From: Candidatus Brocadiaceae bacterium
Lineage (GTDB): Bacteria; Planctomycetota; Brocadiia; Brocadiales; Brocadiaceae
Direction: 5' to 3'
Length of the DNA: 13,351 nt
NCBI GenBank assembly: GCA_024653795.1
Contig: JANLHY010000505.1
Span: 1 to 13,351, forward strand
Shown: piece by piece, positions 5,713-13,315 of the stretch
Numbering within the stretch: position 1 is the stretch's first letter
Layout: each line of letters begins with the position of its first letter
The notes under the pieces: model-generated
Told to the model about the DNA's origin: nothing
The model's input: the letters and a program-made list of their open reading frames with translations, nothing else
Databases searched by the model: none
Position numbers and translations under genes: made by a program

Positions 5713-7511
5713 TGAAAGTATTTGAAGCAAATATTACTCATCAGGTTTCAGATTTCTTACGCAAGAAACTGAACAGAACAACAACAGTTGAAACTGCTAA
5801 TCAAAAAATGTTTGATGCCTGCGGCATCAAACATTTTTTTGATAGTGAGGTGGAGTTTGAGGCACTTAAAGAAATTATCTGTTCGACAGAAAATTTAGTT
5901 GAAGAACCTGATAGAGATGAATACGGTGACTTTCAAACCAATTCTGATTTAGCAACTAAAGTTGCTAAATTTTTGAAGCAAGGTTCATCCGATCCTAAAA
6001 TCATAATTGAGCCCACTTGCGGAAAAGGAAATTTTGTTATTGCTTCTCTAAGCACATTCAAACGAATTGAAAAAATATTTGCAGTAGAGATTTACAAACC
6101 TTATGTGTGGGAAACCAAGTTCAATATTCTTCAATTCTTTATTGACAATCCTGATGCAAGAAAACCCGAAATTGAAATTAGCCACTTTAATGTTTTCGAT
6201 TTTGACTTCAAACAAATTTCAAAAGAACATTCAAAAGAAGAAATTTTAGTAATCGGAAATCCACCTTGGGTTACCAACTCAAAGCTAAGTAGTTTAGAAT
6301 CGGGCAACCTTCCAACAAAATCAAACTTTAAAAACCATAGCGGTTTAGATGCAATGACGGGCAAAGGAAATTTTGACATTGGCGAATACATTACTTTAAT
6401 GATGTTTGATGCTTTCCAAAATTCAAATGGATACTTTGCTTTCCTTGTAAAAAATTCGGTTATCAAAAATGTTGTGTTCGACCAAAAGCAACGGAGCTAC
6501 AAAATTTCTGACTTACAAAAACTAACTATTGACAGTAAGAAAGAGTTTAATGTTTCAGTTGAAGCATCATTGCTTTATTGCAAACTCAATGAAACTCCCG
6601 AATTCGTTTGCAACGAATTCAATTTTTACAATCACTCTAAACTGATAAACAAATTTGGTTGGGTGCAGGACAAATTTGTTTCAGATATTGAACGCTATAA
6701 ACACAGCAACGACATTGACGGAGTTTCTCCTTTCGAGTGGCGACAAGGTATAAAACACGATTGTTCTTCAATTATGGAGTTAGACAGAGTGAACGGACAT
6801 TTTGTAAACGGACTTCAACAGGAAATTAATCTTGAAGAAGATTTGGTTTACGGAGTGCTGAAAAGTTCAGACCTCAAACAAACTGTTATTGACAAGACAA
6901 GAAAATTTACAATCATCACACAGAAAAAAGTTGGGCAAGACACTTCGTTTATCAAAAAAGAATTTCCGAAAACATTCAACTATTTACACAAGAACAAATC
7001 ACAATTTGATTTACGCAAATCAAGTATCTACAACAACAAGCCTGACTTTTCCATTTTCGGAATTGGCGATTACTCATTTGCACCTTATAAAATATCCATT
7101 TCAGGTTTATACAAAAATTATTTTTTCAATTTAGTATTACCACAAAACAGAAAGCCGATTATGCTTGACGACACTTGTTATTTGCTTGGCTTCGACAAAT
7201 TAGAATTTGCTGCTTACACTCATATACTTTTGAATTGTGACATGACAAAAGAGTTTCTTCAAGCTATTACTTTTTCAGATGCAAAGCGGACTTTTACAAA
7301 AGACATCTTAATGCGAATTGACTTGCTAAAACTTTCAATGCAATTTTCAGGACTGAAAATTAAAGATGAACTTGACGAAATAAATGAGAGATACAACTTG
7401 AACATAAAACTTGACAAGTGGGACGAATTTATTAAAGCGATGAAGCCAGTTCATTCACAACAACTGACATTATTAGAACCTGTGGTGAAATACAAAAAGA
7501 GAAGAACATAA
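5709..7511 (+). CDS. N6-adenine DNA methyltransferase (type II R-M)
   Basis: Protein of 600 residues that should methylate adenine in the target of the upstream nuclease, using S-adenosylmethionine. N6-MTase motifs are in gamma-class order: motif X-like YGDFQTNSDLA (72-82), motif I EPTCGKGNF (101-109, SAM binding), motif II acidic residue in FAVEIYKPY (Glu127), motif III region HFNVFDFDF (159-167), and motif IV NPPW (184-187), the catalytic (N/D/S)PP(Y/W) site. A GKGNFDIGEY segment follows, and the long C-terminal part is probably the target-recognition domain. The length fits the Eco57I/TaqI-like group. Start: ATG 5709 overlaps the nuclease stop; ATG 5712 directly after it is an equal choice. 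There is no visible Shine-Dalgarno, so coupled translation is likely. A perfect terminator-like hairpin lies inside the gene at 5803-5840. No specificity subunit or controller gene is nearby. Confidence 0.88.
   Translation: MMKVFEANITHQVSDFLRKKLNRTTTVETANQKMFDACGIKHFFDSEVEFEALKEIICSTENLVEEPDRDEYGDFQTNSDLATKVAKFLKQGSSDPKIIIEPTCGKGNFVIASLSTFKRIEKIFAVEIYKPYVWETKFNILQFFIDNPDARKPEIEISHFNVFDFDFKQISKEHSKEEILVIGNPPWVTNSKLSSLESGNLPTKSNFKNHSGLDAMTGKGNFDIGEYITLMMFDAFQNSNGYFAFLVKNSVIKNVVFDQKQRSYKISDLQKLTIDSKKEFNVSVEASLLYCKLNETPEFVCNEFNFYNHSKLINKFGWVQDKFVSDIERYKHSNDIDGVSPFEWRQGIKHDCSSIMELDRVNGHFVNGLQQEINLEEDLVYGVLKSSDLKQTVIDKTRKFTIITQKKVGQDTSFIKKEFPKTFNYLHKNKSQFDLRKSSIYNNKPDFSIFGIGDYSFAPYKISISGLYKNYFFNLVLPQNRKPIMLDDTCYLLGFDKLEFAAYTHILLNCDMTKEFLQAITFSDAKRTFTKDILMRIDLLKLSMQFSGLKIKDELDEINERYNLNIKLDKWDEFIKAMKPVHSQQLTLLEPVVKYKKRRT
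5803..5840 (+). terminator. Terminator-like 17-bp hairpin inside the MTase gene
   Basis: AAAAAATGTTTGATGCC (5803-5819), a 3-base loop TGC, and GGCATCAAACATTTTTT (5823-5839) pair perfectly over 17 bp. They are followed by one more T, giving a run of seven T (5834-5840). It has all marks of a bidirectional intrinsic terminator, yet lies within codons 32-44 of the methyltransferase gene, about 95 bases from its start. Active translation could melt it. It could couple methyltransferase transcription to translation, or it may be a protein-binding palindrome. Confidence 0.6.
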
Positions 7512-7527
7512 AATGGGGATATCCAGG

Positions 7528-7541
7528 GTCGCATCTTAATT
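7528..7541 (+). repeat. Element-end motif GGGTCGCATCTTAA after R-M operon
   Basis: This copy begins 16 bases after the methyltransferase stop and is the inverted counterpart of 4870-4883, so the R-M operon is framed by the pair. Small inverted repeats surround it: ATATCCA/TGGATAT (7521-7527 with 7554-7560) and TCTTAATT/AATTAAGA (7536-7543 with 7561-7568). The 230 bp from 7512 to 7741 hold no gene; a TATAAT at 7710-7715 without a clear -35 may serve the following antitoxin. Confidence 0.6.
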
Positions 7542-7741
7542 ATTATAATGGTGGATATAAAATTAAGACAGATAATAACCTAACCCGAACAAGTCGGAAG
7601 GAAGGACTGATTAAGTGGATTAACGGTTTGTATCAATTTATTTTGCGCAACACTAATCAACCATGTCATCACCCACAGCATGTGGCAGGTCAACGGGCCG
7701 AAATAGTTTTATAATATAAGGTATAAGAAAGGAGAAAGACT

Positions 7742-7963
7742 ATGGCAACGATTAACAAAGAGCTTAAAGCGAAAATACGGTCTTTGTCGGATACCGAGAA
7801 GCTTAAACTTGTCGATTCAATCCTAACGCAGCTCGACAGGCCAGACCCGGAAATCGACCGTATCTGGGCTGAAGAAGCAAGGAATCGCTGGCAGGCGTAC
7901 AAGGCAGGCAAATTAGAGACAGTTTCTTATGAAAAGGTGATAAGCAAGCGTCGTGCCAGATGA
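7742..7963 (+). CDS. Orphan addiction-module antitoxin (Unstab_antitox family)
   Basis: Protein of 73 residues of the same family as the antitoxin at 4158-4376. It has SLSDTEKLKLVDSILTQL at the N-terminus (the LS-x-x-EK-L-x-LVDSIL family core), then PDPEIDRIWAEEARNRWQAYKAGKLETVSYEKV, in which an E-I-x-x-x-W-A-E-E-A-x-x-R segment and a G-K-x-x-x-V-S-Y-E-V stretch are the usual toxin-binding half. The start is ATG 7742 with AAGGAG at 7728-7733. Its stop overlaps an ATG (ATGA at 7960-7963) exactly as in complete modules, but the toxin frame ends after eight codons because repeat copy D begins at 7971. As it stands the antitoxin has no adjacent toxin. It may be silent, or may neutralise a related toxin elsewhere. 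Confidence 0.85.
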   Translation: MATINKELKAKIRSLSDTEKLKLVDSILTQLDRPDPEIDRIWAEEARNRWQAYKAGKLETVSYEKVISKRRAR

Positions 7964-7986
7964 GAAGAGAGGGTCGCCCATCTTAA
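7960..7986 (+). pseudogene. Toxin gene remnant cut by mobile element
   Basis: ATG 7960 overlaps the antitoxin stop as ATGA, the normal start of a RelE/ParE toxin. The frame reads MRREGRPS and stops at TAA 7984-7986. Only the first three or four codons precede the boundary of repeat copy D at 7971; the element end supplies the rest and the stop. No toxin sequence resumes after the right end of D at 8222, so the toxin was replaced or deleted, not merely split. Inference rests on the TA arrangement, since too few codons remain for a homology call. Confidence 0.55.
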
Positions 7987-8222
7987 ATATTAAATAATTG
8001 TTTCTTCAAATTTATTATCGTATCATTCAGTTTTTTATTCCGCATCAACTCAACATTCATCTGTTTATATTTCGTTGAAATTGCTGCACCGAGTATACCA
8101 TCGAAATATTCCAGTTTACAAAGCCTATCCCTTCTGTTACTTTAAAGTGAAAAGAAAAATTAAAAATCACCATAATAATGCAATAGAAAATATCAATATT
8201 TATTATTTAAGATGGGTGACCC
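7971..8222. mobile_element. Repeat copy D: 252-bp element with terminal inverted repeats
   Basis: The ends are GGGTCGCCCATCTTAAATA (7971-7989) and its reverse complement with one mismatch (8204-8222), a 19-bp terminal inverted repeat. The inside carries the family seen in copies A, B and C (TTTCTTCAAATTTATTATCG, AAATTGCTGCAC, TTTACAAAGCCTATCCC). There is no transposase; size and ends suit a non-autonomous MITE-like element. No target-site duplication is obvious at its edges. Reading the minus strand leaves about 50 codons open, but with no start signal. The region 7964-8300 contains nothing else except the signals listed below. Confidence 0.7.
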
Positions 8223-8223
8223 T

Positions 8224-8252
8224 TTGACCTCCTGTTAACCTTCCTTTTTAGT
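8224..8252 (+). promoter_or_regulatory. Candidate hhe promoter at the edge of element D
   Basis: TTGACC (8224-8229) starts two bases after the terminal repeat of element D. A 17-base spacer leads to TTTAGT (8247-8252, 4 of 6 to consensus). If real, the element's insertion places a -35 box next to the large defence gene. Weak evidence. Confidence 0.35.
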
Positions 8253-8263
8253 CGGGCATGAAT

Positions 8264-8287
8264 CCGTCCAATTACTAGACGGTTTTT
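8264..8287 (+). terminator. Small hairpin plus T-run just before hhe
   Basis: CCGTC (8264-8268) pairs with GACGG (8278-8282) around a 9-base loop and is followed by five T (8283-8287). The gene starts at 8301. The stem is short, so it is a weak terminator or attenuator; it could limit read-through into hhe or lie in its leader. Confidence 0.4.
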
Positions 8288-8300
8288 AAAAAGTCAATTT

Positions 8301-11300
8301 ATGACAGATATAAAAAAACAATTGGAAATCGCTCGACAAAGCCTGCTCGATTTGACAATGCGTAATCGTCTCATAAATTTCCGCCCTTCAAAATCCAGCA
8401 CGATAAAAATTACCGACGAAATAGCCCGAGAAGTATATGACACTCTAGTTTTGCAAGAAAAGGCGATGTCCTTTCTCCCTAAAAAGGATAAAGTCGGCGA
8501 GATAAATAACGCCAACCAAAATACTATTGAGCTTCAAACGCAAAATGATTTAAGCAAAGAAGAGAAAGCAATTTTGTGGGATTTTCCTGCCGAGGAACAG
8601 CTAGGCTCTCACCATACGGATAATTATCTCCAAACGAATTTAGATCGAGAGACGCTACAGAGGAGGCTTTTTAGAATTAATCAACAAGCTAAATCTGCAT
8701 TGGAGGAACAGGGATATACGATTCTCTATTTAGCATTAGGCTTTATCGAGTGGTTTGAAAGCGCGGATGCGTTAGAGAGTAGAAAAGCCCCGTTAATTCT
8801 TATTCCCATAGAGTTGCAACGCATGAGTGTCAAATCAGCGTTCAAATTGGTTTGGACAGGTGAGGACATAACGACCAATATTTCGCTTAAAGCAATATTG
8901 GCGAATCAAGGTATTAATTTCCCTGAATTTGAAATGCCGGAAGATAAAACAGGAATCGACATATACATAAAAAATGTTATTACCTCGATTAGCAACTTTC
9001 CTAAATGGAAAGTTTTGAATGATATACATCTCGGTTTTTTTAGTTTTACCAAATTTGTGATGTATAAAGATTTAGACTCGAATGTTTGGCCTGACGATAG
9101 CAAACCATGCGACCACGCATTATTAAAAACACTTTTTGGTTTTGATTCGGAAAATAATTCTGATAATTCCAAAGATCCTGAGATTTCTGAAGAAGATCTC
9201 GATTCTAAAATCGCTCCTCAAGACGTGTTTCATGTAATGGATGCAGACTCCTCCCAGATTCTTGTCATTGAAGATGCAAAGAAGGGCTCAAATTTAGTCG
9301 TAGAAGGCCCGCCCGGAACTGGAAAATCTCAAACCATTACAAATATGATCGCGGAACTTTTAGCAAAAGGTAAAAACGTACTTTTTGTGAGTGAAAAAAT
9401 GGCAGCTCTTGAGGTCGTCAAAAGTCGCCTAGACCGAGTCGGATTAGGAGCATTTTGTTTGGAGCTTCATAGTCGTAAATCAAATAAAAAAGATGTTCTT
9501 GATGAGCTTGAGAAAGCTATTTTTAATACTCACGCTAAATTCCCCTCAGCTTCTGATGAATACCATCAACTTCATGAATTAAGAAATGAATTAAACGAGT
9601 ATGCGAAGGCATTGCGTGAGCCTTTTCACAAGACAGGCTTTTCACCTTTTGATTTTTACTCTCTCAGAGAAAAAGCAATAAACTACTTTGATCGGATGGG
9701 CCGTAGCGCGCCTCGAATTTCAGGTATGAACGAGTGCACAAAGGAAGAGTATCTTAAAGCTAGAAGAAAATTGCAAGAATTAGGAGAGATACTACCTTTT
9801 GTTGGGCTTCCAAAAGCAAGCCCATGGCGAGGATGTAAAATCGATACCGTGTTGCCTTCGGATCAGGAAGAAATCATTGAAACTTTAAACTGTCTTGAAA
9901 AGGCACTCTTGGAATTAATACAGATTACGGAAAAACTTTCCGACCTTTTTCAATTGAAGCCTCCTGCTAATCAAACAGAACTTGTAAAAGCATCTGCGGC
10001 TGTCAAAATTATTCTCGAATCAAACCCAACAGATAAGAATGTTTTATTAAATCCAGAATGGAATCAACCTAATGATCAGGCGCAAAGATTGATAAATAAG
10101 TTAGAAGAATTTGCTGAAGTTTCAAGTCGGATAATTTCTAAAGTTAAAGAGAATGTTTTAGAGGAACCTGTTCAGGAAATTTTCGAAGAGTTTAAAAAAT
10201 ATTCTCAAAGTGGTTGGAGATTCTTTAATTTAAAATATCGCCGTCTTGGTAAAAAAATAAGAAGCTTTTATCAAAATAAATCACCTAAGAAATTACTAGA
10301 AATCATCAAGGACATAGAACAGCTTTCCATATATTGCCGCTTGAAGAAGGAATTAGCAGAAGAAGAAAATGTGGGGAAAGCACTTTTTGGTTCATTCTGG
10401 AATGGTGAAAAAAGCGATCCAGAGAAATTAAAATTATTTTCAGATTGGATTGTGGCGTTTCGCCGAGAGCTTTTGCATGGGTTATTGACCGAAAATTCTG
10501 TGCAGATTATTAATCAAAAAGATACTAACCAACTGCGCAAAGAAGTTGTTCGCACATTTGAGATTGCTGTTAAGAATTTTGAGACTACTTATTTTGATTT
10601 AACCCAAAAACTTGCTTTAGATTCAGCAATTGCTTTTTCTGGAAAAGAATCTGCCGAAGTTAAGTTCTCAGAATTGTTAGAGCGGTGTAAATCCTGGCGT
10701 TCAGAGATTCACAAGCTGTCCAAATGGGCTCAATACAATCAGCGAAGAAATGAGTGCTTAAAAACGATCGCAAATCCAGTTTGCGCTTTTTTGGAAACAA
10801 ACGAGGTTATCCCTAAAGATATTTTGCCTGCTTTGGAAGTGAACTTTTCAGAGAGTTTGCTAAAAATCGCGTTCTTGGAAAGGAAGTTCTTGTCGAAATT
10901 TGATGGAGACTTGCATCTTCATAAGGTTCAAAGATTTGCAGAGTTAGATAAACAGCTTGTCGTCAAAAATCGACACAGATTAATAAATAAACTTTATGAA
11001 GAACGCCCTAAAATATCGAAGCATTCTTCAGCAGGCTCTGAGGCGGGAATACTAATAGGAGAGTTTAGCAAAAAGCGTCGACACATGCCTATTCGCAAAC
11101 TTTTGTTTGCGGCCGGCCAACTGATTCAAAAGATAAAACCCTGTTTTATGATGAGTCCTCTCTCCGTCGCCCAATTTTTAGACCCAAAATCCATACAATT
11201 TGACGTAATCATTTTTGATGAGGCCAGCCAAGTTAAACCTCAGGATGCTTTGGGAGCATTTTTGCGAGGCAAGCAGTTAGTTGTAATGGGAGACACCAAA

Positions 11301-13082
11301 CAGCTACCGCCAACTTCTTTTTTTGACCACATGGTTGAATCAGATGAAGATGAGACTGAATTGTCGGCCGTTGTGTCTGATGTCGAAAGTATACTTCATC
11401 TTTGCAAAGGAAGATTCCCTTCTAAAATGCTTCGTTGGCATTATCGAAGCAAACACGAGTCATTAATAGCTGTATCAAATCAGGAGTTTTACGAAAATCG
11501 TTTATTAATTTATCCGTCAGCAATAGATAAAGCTGACCATAGCGGGCTATCTTTTGTTCATCTACCAGAAGCTATTTATGATCGAGGAAAAAGTTCGGTA
11601 AATCGTAAAGAGGCTAAGATTGTTGCGGAGGCAGCCTTAAAACATTATCGAGAATTTCCGAATCGAAGTCTTGGGATTGGAACTTTTAACATAAAACAGC
11701 AAGAGGCGATTTTGGAAGAGATCGAGTTACAGCTACGCCTTAACCCGGAAATGGAAAATCATTTTTCTAGCGATAAAGCGGAACATTTTTTCGTTAAGAA
11801 TCTGGAGACCATACAAGGTGACGAACGTGACGTTATTTTTTTAAGCATTGGTTATGGATTTGACGAAGGGAAAAAGCTGTCGCGTAATTTTGGACCACTA
11901 AATCAAGAAGGGGGGCATCGAAGATTAAACGTCCTTATTACTCGCGCTCGTGAAAAATGCGTCGTTTTTTCTAATTTTCGAGCGATAGATTTATCGTTGG
12001 ATGAAAATGCCCCTTTTGGTTTGAGAGCTTTAAAGGTTTTTATTGATTATGCTGAAACTAGAAATCTTCGATCCGCTACCACAAGTCGTGAAGATACGGA
12101 TTCTCCTTTTGAGGATGCTGTTTATGAGTTCTTAACTGATAAAGGTCATGAGGTTAGAAAGCAAGTTGGTTGCGCTTCATTTCGAGTAGATTTGGCTGTG
12201 GTCGATGAAAAATATCCTGGACGATACTTAGTTGGAGTTGAGTGCGACGGAGCTAAATATCATAACTCACCAGTCGCGAGAGATAGAGATCGACTGAGGC
12301 AACAGATTTTAGAAGGTTTAGGCTGGCAGATACACAGAATTTGGTCTACGGATTGGTATCGAAATAGAAAAGAAGTTGAAAAAAGACTTTTGGAAGCTAT
12401 AGAGCAATTGAAGAAAACAGAGCGAGATTCCGGCTCTCGCTCTAAAAAAGAAACAGTTGATTCAAAGCCGGAAGAGACTGTTCCAGATTCACAATCGAGG
12501 AATCAAAAAGAAAGGGTTGAAGAGACTGAGAAAGCACCGCTTTACCAAGTCTGCCAAAGTCTAGGCATGACCTATCATGGAGACTTGCATGAACAAACGC
12601 CTGCTAAATTAGCCGAAGCTGTTACTAAAGTCGTTGAGGTAGAAGGCCCTGTCCATTTCGATGAAGTAGTGAGAAGAATTAGGACACTTTGGGGATTAAA
12701 AAGGTCTGGAGGCAGAATAGAAGAAGCTATCCGAAGAGGCGTTGAGTGTGCAGAGGAGAAAGGAAGCGTAAAAAATAAAAAAGATTTTCTTTGGCCTAGC
12801 ATTGATCGACCATTAATTGTCCGCAGAAGAGAAGAAGACCCCCTTCCTAAAATCGAATTGATATGCGACGAAGAAATTGGAGAAGCCGCTAAGTGGGTAT
12901 TGAAGCAACAATTTGCCACAACACTCGACGATCTTGTTATTGAAGCTTCGAGAGTGCTTGGGCTCCAAGCAACTCGATCCGAAACCTTTGAACGAATTAA
13001 AACGATTATCTTGAAACTTATCGAGGATAATTTACTAGTTCGAAAAGCAAATGGAATGATTGGTTTAGCAAGTAGAGAATGA
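8301..13082 (+). CDS. hhe: DUF4011-helicase-nuclease-DUF3320 defence protein (Hhe type)
   Basis: Giant protein of 1593 residues. Domains in order: N-terminal DUF4011 (from ARQSLLDLTMRNRLINF at about 10-26 to about 250); superfamily 1 helicase of the DNA2/NAM7 type with Walker A GPPGTGKS (336-343), motif Ia VLFVSEKMAAL, a long helical insertion (about 400-950), Walker B DEAS (973-976), motif III GDTKQLPP (997-1004), WHYRSKHESL (motif IV region, 1046 on), QGDERDVI (1172-1179) and motif VI LITRARE (1212-1218); then a Vsr/DUF559-like PD-(D/E)XK nuclease with SPFEDAVYEFL (Glu1271), Asp1297 and E-C-D (1314-1316) as candidate metal ligands; a charged linker (about 1375-1410); and DUF3320 (about 1415-1497, GMTYHG to FLWP). 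This architecture is the one described as the single-gene anti-phage system Hhe; action on phage DNA is inferred. All motifs look intact. No Shine-Dalgarno precedes ATG 8301. It is framed by element-end motifs at 8207-8222 and 13240-13253. Confidence 0.88.
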   Translation: MTDIKKQLEIARQSLLDLTMRNRLINFRPSKSSTIKITDEIAREVYDTLVLQEKAMSFLPKKDKVGEINNANQNTIELQTQNDLSKEEKAILWDFPAEEQLGSHHTDNYLQTNLDRETLQRRLFRINQQAKSALEEQGYTILYLALGFIEWFESADALESRKAPLILIPIELQRMSVKSAFKLVWTGEDITTNISLKAILANQGINFPEFEMPEDKTGIDIYIKNVITSISNFPKWKVLNDIHLGFFSFTKFVMYKDLDSNVWPDDSKPCDHALLKTLFGFDSENNSDNSKDPEISEEDLDSKIAPQDVFHVMDADSSQILVIEDAKKGSNLVVEGPPGTGKSQTITNMIAELLAKGKNVLFVSEKMAALEVVKSRLDRVGLGAFCLELHSRKSNKKDVLDELEKAIFNTHAKFPSASDEYHQLHELRNELNEYAKALREPFHKTGFSPFDFYSLREKAINYFDRMGRSAPRISGMNECTKEEYLKARRKLQELGEILPFVGLPKASPWRGCKIDTVLPSDQEEIIETLNCLEKALLELIQITEKLSDLFQLKPPANQTELVKASAAVKIILESNPTDKNVLLNPEWNQPNDQAQRLINKLEEFAEVSSRIISKVKENVLEEPVQEIFEEFKKYSQSGWRFFNLKYRRLGKKIRSFYQNKSPKKLLEIIKDIEQLSIYCRLKKELAEEENVGKALFGSFWNGEKSDPEKLKLFSDWIVAFRRELLHGLLTENSVQIINQKDTNQLRKEVVRTFEIAVKNFETTYFDLTQKLALDSAIAFSGKESAEVKFSELLERCKSWRSEIHKLSKWAQYNQRRNECLKTIANPVCAFLETNEVIPKDILPALEVNFSESLLKIAFLERKFLSKFDGDLHLHKVQRFAELDKQLVVKNRHRLINKLYEERPKISKHSSAGSEAGILIGEFSKKRRHMPIRKLLFAAGQLIQKIKPCFMMSPLSVAQFLDPKSIQFDVIIFDEASQVKPQDALGAFLRGKQLVVMGDTKQLPPTSFFDHMVESDEDETELSAVVSDVESILHLCKGRFPSKMLRWHYRSKHESLIAVSNQEFYENRLLIYPSAIDKADHSGLSFVHLPEAIYDRGKSSVNRKEAKIVAEAALKHYREFPNRSLGIGTFNIKQQEAILEEIELQLRLNPEMENHFSSDKAEHFFVKNLETIQGDERDVIFLSIGYGFDEGKKLSRNFGPLNQEGGHRRLNVLITRAREKCVVFSNFRAIDLSLDENAPFGLRALKVFIDYAETRNLRSATTSREDTDSPFEDAVYEFLTDKGHEVRKQVGCASFRVDLAVVDEKYPGRYLVGVECDGAKYHNSPVARDRDRLRQQILEGLGWQIHRIWSTDWYRNRKEVEKRLLEAIEQLKKTERDSGSRSKKETVDSKPEETVPDSQSRNQKERVEETEKAPLYQVCQSLGMTYHGDLHEQTPAKLAEAVTKVVEVEGPVHFDEVVRRIRTLWGLKRSGGRIEEAIRRGVECAEEKGSVKNKKDFLWPSIDRPLIVRRREEDPLPKIELICDEEIGEAAKWVLKQQFATTLDDLVIEASRVLGLQATRSETFERIKTIILKLIEDNLLVRKANGMIGLASRE

Positions 13083-13145
13083 TCTATTATTTTTAAACTG
13101 GAACAATTGATGAGGTGTGCAATGCCAAAAAAGAAATTTTCATAA

Positions 13146-13253
13146 ATGCCTCCAAAAGAAAGACGATCCGCTCTTGGGGGAAGCAAAAAGAATGGAAAGA
13201 ATGTGGTCCAATCTTTAGGAGTATCTAGAGGAGTATCTAGGGTCACATCTTAA
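13146..13253 (+). CDS. Possible 35-residue basic peptide of unknown function
   Basis: ATG 13146 opens a 35-codon frame, beginning MPPKERRSALGGSKKNGKN, which ends SRVTS with its TAA inside the element-end motif at 13240-13253. It is directly preceded by an eight-codon frame (ATG 13122 to TAA 13145, MPKKKFS) with a GAGG about 7 bases upstream. The lysine- and arginine-rich composition is protein-like, but no family is recognised. The C-terminal GVSRGVS comes from a 12-bp tandem duplication. It may be the front of a gene cut by the element end, as with the toxin at 7960, or chance. Confidence 0.25.
   Translation: MPPKERRSALGGSKKNGKNVVQSLGVSRGVSRVTS
13217..13240. repeat. Perfect 12-bp tandem duplication
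   Basis: AGGAGTATCTAG occurs twice in a row (13217-13228 and 13229-13240), directly against the element-end motif whose first G is the last base of the second copy. In the overlapping small frame it adds exactly four codons. Confidence 0.85.
13240..13253 (+). repeat. Element-end motif GGGTCACATCTTAA after hhe
   Basis: Fifth copy of the terminal motif, inverted relative to 8207-8222, so hhe lies between the pair just as the R-M operon lies between 4870-4883 and 7528-7541. It probably marks the left end of a further element running past the window. The interior after it (13254-13351) does not match copies A-D, so only the end is shared. Confidence 0.6.
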
Positions 13254-13315
13254 CAGGTTGTCCGAGAATGCGGCGACAAGTTCTTTAATTTAGCCATAAA
13301 AAGAGGGTAATCCGG

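Noticed and set aside
2921..8222. Integron cassette array with attC sites
   Set aside because: The repeats separate small same-strand modules, but I see no attC core sites, no integrase, and element D has terminal inverted repeats instead of an attC-type fold.
12575..13246. 223-codon minus-strand open frame over the end of hhe
   Set aside because: It overlaps the strongly supported DUF3320 region of hhe, its Ser/Ile/Leu-rich translation resembles no family, and it has no convincing start signal.
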